Below, in pieces: positions 60,489 through 64,000 of a stretch of DNA of 64,000 bases. A program made the translations under genes and the position numbers. The stretch covers positions 2,914,001 through 2,978,000 of the forward strand of contig NZ_CP082275.1 of assembly GCF_023746615.1 (NCBI RefSeq), written 5' to 3'. This stretch comes from Grimontia kaedaensis. Its GTDB lineage: Bacteria; Pseudomonadota; Gammaproteobacteria; Enterobacterales; Vibrionaceae. The notes below the pieces were generated by a model. That model saw nothing but the letters and a program-made list of their open reading frames with translations. It made no database searches and was not told the DNA's origin. The stretch's first letter is position 1. The number at the start of each line of letters is the position of its first letter.

Positions 60489-61988
60489 TTACTTCTTGCC
60501 GCGAGTTTTCACCATGTCCATCAGACGCTTACGTTGACGTGCCTGAGAAATGGTTAGCTTCTCTTTCTTACCTTCAAACGGGTTCTCGCTGTTCTGGAAC
60601 TGAATACGGATAGGTGTACCCATGATTTCCAGAGACTTACGGTAGTAGTTCATCAGGTAACGCTTGTACGAATCAGGCAGCTCTTTTACTAGGTTTCCGT
60701 GAATCACGAAAATTGGTGGATTGTAACCACCTGCGTGTGCATATTTCAGTTTCACACGACGGCCACGGATCATCGGTGGTTGGTGATCATCCTGAGCCAT
60801 GCCCATGATGCGGGTAAGCATCGCGGTGCTGACTCGCTTGGTCGCAGACTCATACGCTTCCTGAATCGACTCAAATAGATGACCCACACCTGTACCGTGC
60901 AATGCAGAGATAAAGTGAATACGGGCAAAATCAACAAAGCCAAGACGACGGTCAAGCTCTGACTTCACACGTTCTTTCACGTCGCTGTCCAGACCGTCCC
61001 ACTTATTTACAGCAATGACGATCGAGCGACCTGCATTCAACGCGAAACCCAGCAGACTCAAATCCTGATCCGAAATGTTCTCACGCGCATCAATCACAAG
61101 CAGCACAACGTTCGAATCTTCAATTGCCTTCAGAGTCTGGATAACGGAGAACTTCTCTACTTTCTCGTTAACACGCTTACGGCGACGAACACCTGCGGTA
61201 TCAATAATCACGTATTCACGACCATCACGTTCCATTGGAATATAGATGGAGTCACGCGTTGTACCCGGCATGTCGTAAACCACGACGCGGTCTTCGCCAA
61301 GGATACGGTTAGTCAGGGTCGATTTACCGACATTTGGACGACCGATGATACCGAATTTGATTGGCAAGTTACGCAGGCGCTCCAATGCAGATTCTGCATC
61401 TTCTTCGGTCAGATCTTTATCTTCGTCTTCGGCATCTTGTTCGCCAGTCAGATCGACCAAACCTTCTTGGTCTTCACCTTCTTCGCTCGCCAGCTCTTCT
61501 GCGAACGGCTTCAGTGCGCGGTCGATCAAGCCAAGTACACCACGACCATGTGCGGCTGCAATCTGGTACATGTCTGGCATGCCTAACTGCCAAAACTCCG
61601 CACTTGCTGCGTCTGCATCAATGCCATCAACTTTGTTGACGACAAGGAAGGTTTTCTTTTCACGGCTGCGCAGGTGATGCGCAATCGCTTCATCAGCAAC
61701 GGTCAGACCCGCACGGCCATCAACCATAAACAGCACAACATCGGCTTCTTCAATCGCTGCCAGTGACTGCTCAGCCATCTTGGTTTCTACACCTTCTTCG
61801 GTACCGTCGATACCACCGGTGTCTACCACGATGAACTCATGCTCACCCAGCATAGCTTTTCCGTACTTACGATCCCTGGTCAAACCCGGAAAATCGGCAA
61901 CGAGCGCATCGCGCGTCCTTGTTAGCCGGTTAAAGAGTGTCGACTTCCCCACATTAGGACGCCCCACCAGGGCTACTACAGGAATCAT
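60489..61988 (-). CDS. der: Ribosome-biogenesis GTPase Der (EngA)
   Basis: 499 residues. Two tandem GTPase domains, each with the P-loop [13 protein letters not shown] / [13 protein letters not shown] (first at about residue 8, second at about 217), and a C-terminal KH-like domain (about 395-480). The acidic linker between them ([21 protein letters not shown]) is longer than in E. coli. Essential for 50S assembly. Follows bamB after an 88-base gap holding a hairpin. Confidence 0.97.
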   Translation of the reverse strand: MIPVVALVGRPNVGKSTLFNRLTRTRDALVADFPGLTRDRKYGKAMLGEHEFIVVDTGGIDGTEEGVETKMAEQSLAAIEEADVVLFMVDGRAGLTVADEAIAHHLRSREKKTFLVVNKVDGIDADAASAEFWQLGMPDMYQIAAAHGRGVLGLIDRALKPFAEELASEEGEDQEGLVDLTGEQDAEDEDKDLTEEDAESALERLRNLPIKFGIIGRPNVGKSTLTNRILGEDRVVVYDMPGTTRDSIYIPMERDGREYVIIDTAGVRRRKRVNEKVEKFSVIQTLKAIEDSNVVLLVIDARENISDQDLSLLGFALNAGRSIVIAVNKWDGLDSDVKERVKSELDRRLGFVDFARIHFISALHGTGVGHLFESIQEAYESATKRVSTAMLTRIMGMAQDDHQPPMIRGRRVKLKYAHAGGYNPPIFVIHGNLVKELPDSYKRYLMNYYRKSLEIMGTPIRIQFQNSENPFEGKKEKLTISQARQRKRLMDMVKTRGKK

Positions 61989-62024
61989 ACTGACCTCTTA
62001 AAATCTCAAATTCATTAATAACAG

Positions 62025-62054
62025 CGGCTCCTGACCGGTCAAGATCAGGAGCCG
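62025..62054 (-). other. Perfect 10-bp hairpin between bamB and der
   Basis: CGGCTCCTGA-ccggtcaaga-TCAGGAGCCG in the gap between the bamB stop and the der start. No T run follows, so it is a stem-loop, not a classical terminator; it may be a processing or stability element within the operon message. Confidence 0.5.
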
Positions 62055-62076
62055 AATAATTGATAAGCAACTGTAT

Positions 62077-63237
62077 TTACAATATTTGCTTTTTACTTAT
62101 TGTGCCGTCACGGGTAATGACGATATAGCCTTCATCAACATTCAATGGGCTCACCGCAAATCCGCTATCGTCTAGCTGTTGTTGCGCCACGAACTCACCG
62201 GAGTTCGGGTCCATCCAATGCAGATAGCCCTCTGCATCGCCAACGACAACATAGCCGGAGATAGCAACCGGTGCCGTCAACTGACGGTATTCCAAATCGC
62301 GATTCTGCCAAAGCTCTGTACCACTGCGCGCATCAACTGCCACAACGTGATCTTGGTCGGTGATAAGGAACAGGTAACTGCCCACGACCAAAAAGTCAGT
62401 CGATGAACTGTACGTGCGTTTCCAAGCTGGGCGACCTGAACGCAGGTCAATCGCAACCAGTTGGCCATTATAACCCACAGCATAGAGCAGCGCGCCGTCA
62501 ATCACAGGCGTCGCATCGACATCCACCAAACGGTCGATTTCTGTCGCCCCTTTCGGGCTCGCAATCGGCTGTTGCCAGATAATATTGCCGTTCTCAACGA
62601 ATGCAGCGCCCAGACGGCCGTTTGCCATCCCCCAGAACACACCACCAGATGTTGATACCGGCGAACTATCACCACGCAACGTCAGGTTTGGTACATCACT
62701 GGAAGTACGCCAGCGCTCTTCACCGGTTTCAGCATCAAATGCAGCCAGTTCACCGCGACTGGTATTAACGATCACCAGACTTTCGTCAGCCAGTGGCTTG
62801 GAAAGGATCTCGCCACCCGCGTTGGCGCGCCAAACCGTTTCACCGGTTTCTTCATCCAGCGCAATCAACACACCGGTTTCTGTACCCAAATACACCTTAC
62901 TGTAAGATGCCGTCAAGCCACCTGAAATCAGTGCCGGTGCATCTTCACCAAGATCAACACTCCAAAGGGTTGAACCGGTTTCGGTATCCATGGCTTTAAC
63001 CACGCCTTCGCGGTCAGCTGCAAACACTTTGCCATAGGCCTGCACAGGAACCAGATTGCTGAAATAATTTCCAACACCGTTTCCAACACTCGACTTCCAA
63101 ACCTGAGTTGGAGTGAATTCGCTCTCAACCACTGGCACGGGTGCCATCTGGATGGAATCTTCCTCACCAGCACAACCAATCAGCAATGTTCCCAATAAGG
63201 CTACTGCACCAACACGTTTCCATCCCATACGCATCAT
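62077..63237 (-). CDS. bamB: Outer-membrane assembly lipoprotein BamB
   Basis: 386 residues, or 385 from the second Met. Signal peptide with lipobox LIGC (Cys near residue 22). Eight-bladed propeller of PQQ/WD40-like repeats: VKAMDTETGSTLWSV, LIALDEETGETVWRANAGGEI, LAAFDAETGEERWRT, LVAIDLRSGRPAWKR, VVAVDARSGTELWQN and LHWMDPNSGEFVAQQQ. Part of the BAM complex that folds outer-membrane proteins. Nine bases after yfgM. Confidence 0.96.
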   Translation of the reverse strand: MMRMGWKRVGAVALLGTLLIGCAGEEDSIQMAPVPVVESEFTPTQVWKSSVGNGVGNYFSNLVPVQAYGKVFAADREGVVKAMDTETGSTLWSVDLGEDAPALISGGLTASYSKVYLGTETGVLIALDEETGETVWRANAGGEILSKPLADESLVIVNTSRGELAAFDAETGEERWRTSSDVPNLTLRGDSSPVSTSGGVFWGMANGRLGAAFVENGNIIWQQPIASPKGATEIDRLVDVDATPVIDGALLYAVGYNGQLVAIDLRSGRPAWKRTYSSSTDFLVVGSYLFLITDQDHVVAVDARSGTELWQNRDLEYRQLTAPVAISGYVVVGDAEGYLHWMDPNSGEFVAQQQLDDSGFAVSPLNVDEGYIVITRDGTISKKQIL

Positions 63238-63246
63238 ACTCAGACC

Positions 63247-63852
63247 TTATTGAGACAGGTTGTCCAGTTTCATCTGAACAACTGGGTTGGTCGCTGCTGC
63301 AATGGAAGCGGCATAAGCAGAACGCGCTGCGGCTGTATCGCCTTTACGCAGCTGGATATCGCCGCGAAGCTCTTCAACCTGTGCTTTCCAGCTTTCTGCT
63401 GTCACGCTGTTAAGTTGTGACAGAGCAGCATCAACATTGCCAAGCTCTGCTTCAACACGTGCCAAACGAACTGTCGCCAGTGTTTTTAGCGTTTCGTCTT
63501 TTGAGGACTGCACTTTACGCAGTTGCTCTGCCGCTTTGGTCAGATCGCCTGCATCAACAAACGACTTCGCCAATTGCAGCTCAAGCAAGGTGGCGTAAGA
63601 GCCTTCATTATCACCGATGAAAGCTGTCGCTTTCTCTTCCGCCTGCGCATCACCTGCAACCAGTGCGCTTACTACTTGTGTATACGCTTCTGATGCCTGC
63701 TCACGGCTGGTTTCCATTTCCGATTGGTAATAACGCCATCCATAAAGGCCGCCCAAACCGATTACTGCGCCGAGGACAACGGCTTTGCCGTTATCCCGCC
63801 ACCACTTTTTAATCGCTTCGACTTGTTGTTCTTCTGTGGTGTAGACGTCCAC
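63247..63852 (-). CDS. yfgM: YfgM, TPR-domain ancillary SecYEG/periplasmic chaperone protein
   Basis: 201 residues. Opens MDVYTTEEQQVEAIKKWWRDNG and has one membrane helix (about 24-42), then a periplasmic tetratricopeptide region. Known as a SecYEG partner that hands clients to chaperones in E. coli. Position between hisS and bamB is conserved, 13 bases after hisS. Confidence 0.93.
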   Translation of the reverse strand: MDVYTTEEQQVEAIKKWWRDNGKAVVLGAVIGLGGLYGWRYYQSEMETSREQASEAYTQVVSALVAGDAQAEEKATAFIGDNEGSYATLLELQLAKSFVDAGDLTKAAEQLRKVQSSKDETLKTLATVRLARVEAELGNVDAALSQLNSVTAESWKAQVEELRGDIQLRKGDTAAARSAYAASIAAATNPVVQMKLDNLSQ

Positions 63853-63865
63853 GTTTTGTCCTCTC

Positions 63866-64000
63866 TTAAACTCGTTGAGCCAGTTTATCGGCTACTTCAT
63901 CCTGAGAAATGGTCAGCTGTTCGCCGCCTTTAAGATCTTTGAAGGTTACTTGGTTGTTAGCGACTTCATCTTCGCCAAGTACCAGAGCCACCGACGCACC
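63866..64000 (-). CDS. hisS: Histidyl-tRNA synthetase, C-terminal end only
   Basis: The last 44 residues, from [13 protein letters not shown] to DKLAQRV, are in the window; the rest lies beyond the right edge. They match the HisS anticodon-binding domain end ([19 protein letters not shown]). Head of hisS-yfgM-bamB-der on the minus strand. Confidence 0.92.
   Translation of the reverse strand, partial: GASVALVLGEDEVANNQVTFKDLKGGEQLTISQDEVADKLAQRV

Overview
The window reads as a core stretch of the larger chromosome (chromosome 1) of a marine gammaproteobacterium of the family Vibrionaceae. The supporting evidence is a complete Na+-translocating NADH:quinone reductase operon (nqrABCDEF) followed by its maturation genes apbE and nqrM, sodium-type flagellar stator genes pomA/pomB, a Tsx/OmpK-type outer-membrane channel, and the gene order guaA-guaB-xseA-yfgJ-der-bamB-yfgM-hisS, all with Vibrio-like protein sequences. 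GC content looks like the mid-to-upper forties. A genus near Grimontia, Enterovibrio or Photobacterium is possible, but I cannot fix it from the sequence. I see no tRNA, rRNA, CRISPR array, prophage or insertion sequence.

Layout. 1-2.2 kb: frsA (cut by the window edge), gpt and a purine permease. 2.5-2.9 kb: a gene-free stretch holding an apparent promoter, a chain of hairpins and an intrinsic terminator, read as a candidate structured RNA of about 360 nt. 3.2-6.5 kb: a chemoreceptor and pepD. 6.6-15 kb (minus strand): dinB with a LexA box, nqrM, apbE and nqrFEDCBA. 15.5-22.8 kb: bolA, rlmG, yajG, a periplasmic cyclophilin, an unknown gene, ampG, a Tsx-family channel, panE and yajL. 22.9-29.6 kb: thiI, pomAB, xseB-ispA-dxs. 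29.7-37.1 kb (minus strand): nrdR-ribD-ribE-ribBA-ribH-nusB-thiL-pgpA, and glyA. 37.6-45.8 kb: a YitT-type membrane protein, glnB, a GNAT protein, purL, mltF, a 53-residue basic protein and tadA. 45.9-49 kb: a LysR regulator divergent from the glutathione-dependent formaldehyde pathway genes frmA and fghA. 49-52.6 kb: two AbgT-family transporters. 53.4-54.7 kb: an isolated secreted RCC1-type propeller protein in an AT-rich gap, the only clearly accessory gene. 55-64 kb: guaBA, xseA, yfgJ, der, bamB, yfgM and the end of hisS.

How it fits together. Purine metabolism is the recurring theme: gpt, the permease, glyA, purL, guaBA and the Tsx-type channel each have a PurR-box-like sequence upstream, two of them doubled. 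Riboflavin genes (ribD/E/BA/H) supply flavin for Nqr, whose two covalent FMN groups are attached by ApbE. The sodium gradient made by Nqr would drive the PomAB motor.

Most notable. (1) The 615-bp gap between yfgJ and der carries six GATC sites within 52 bp plus inverted repeats. In Vibrio cholerae this same gene neighbourhood holds crtS, the chromosome-1 site whose replication triggers chromosome-2 initiation, so this is a strong crtS candidate. (2) The 2541-2903 element looks like an undescribed structured RNA. (3) The seven-bladed secreted RCC1 protein has no recognisable partner.
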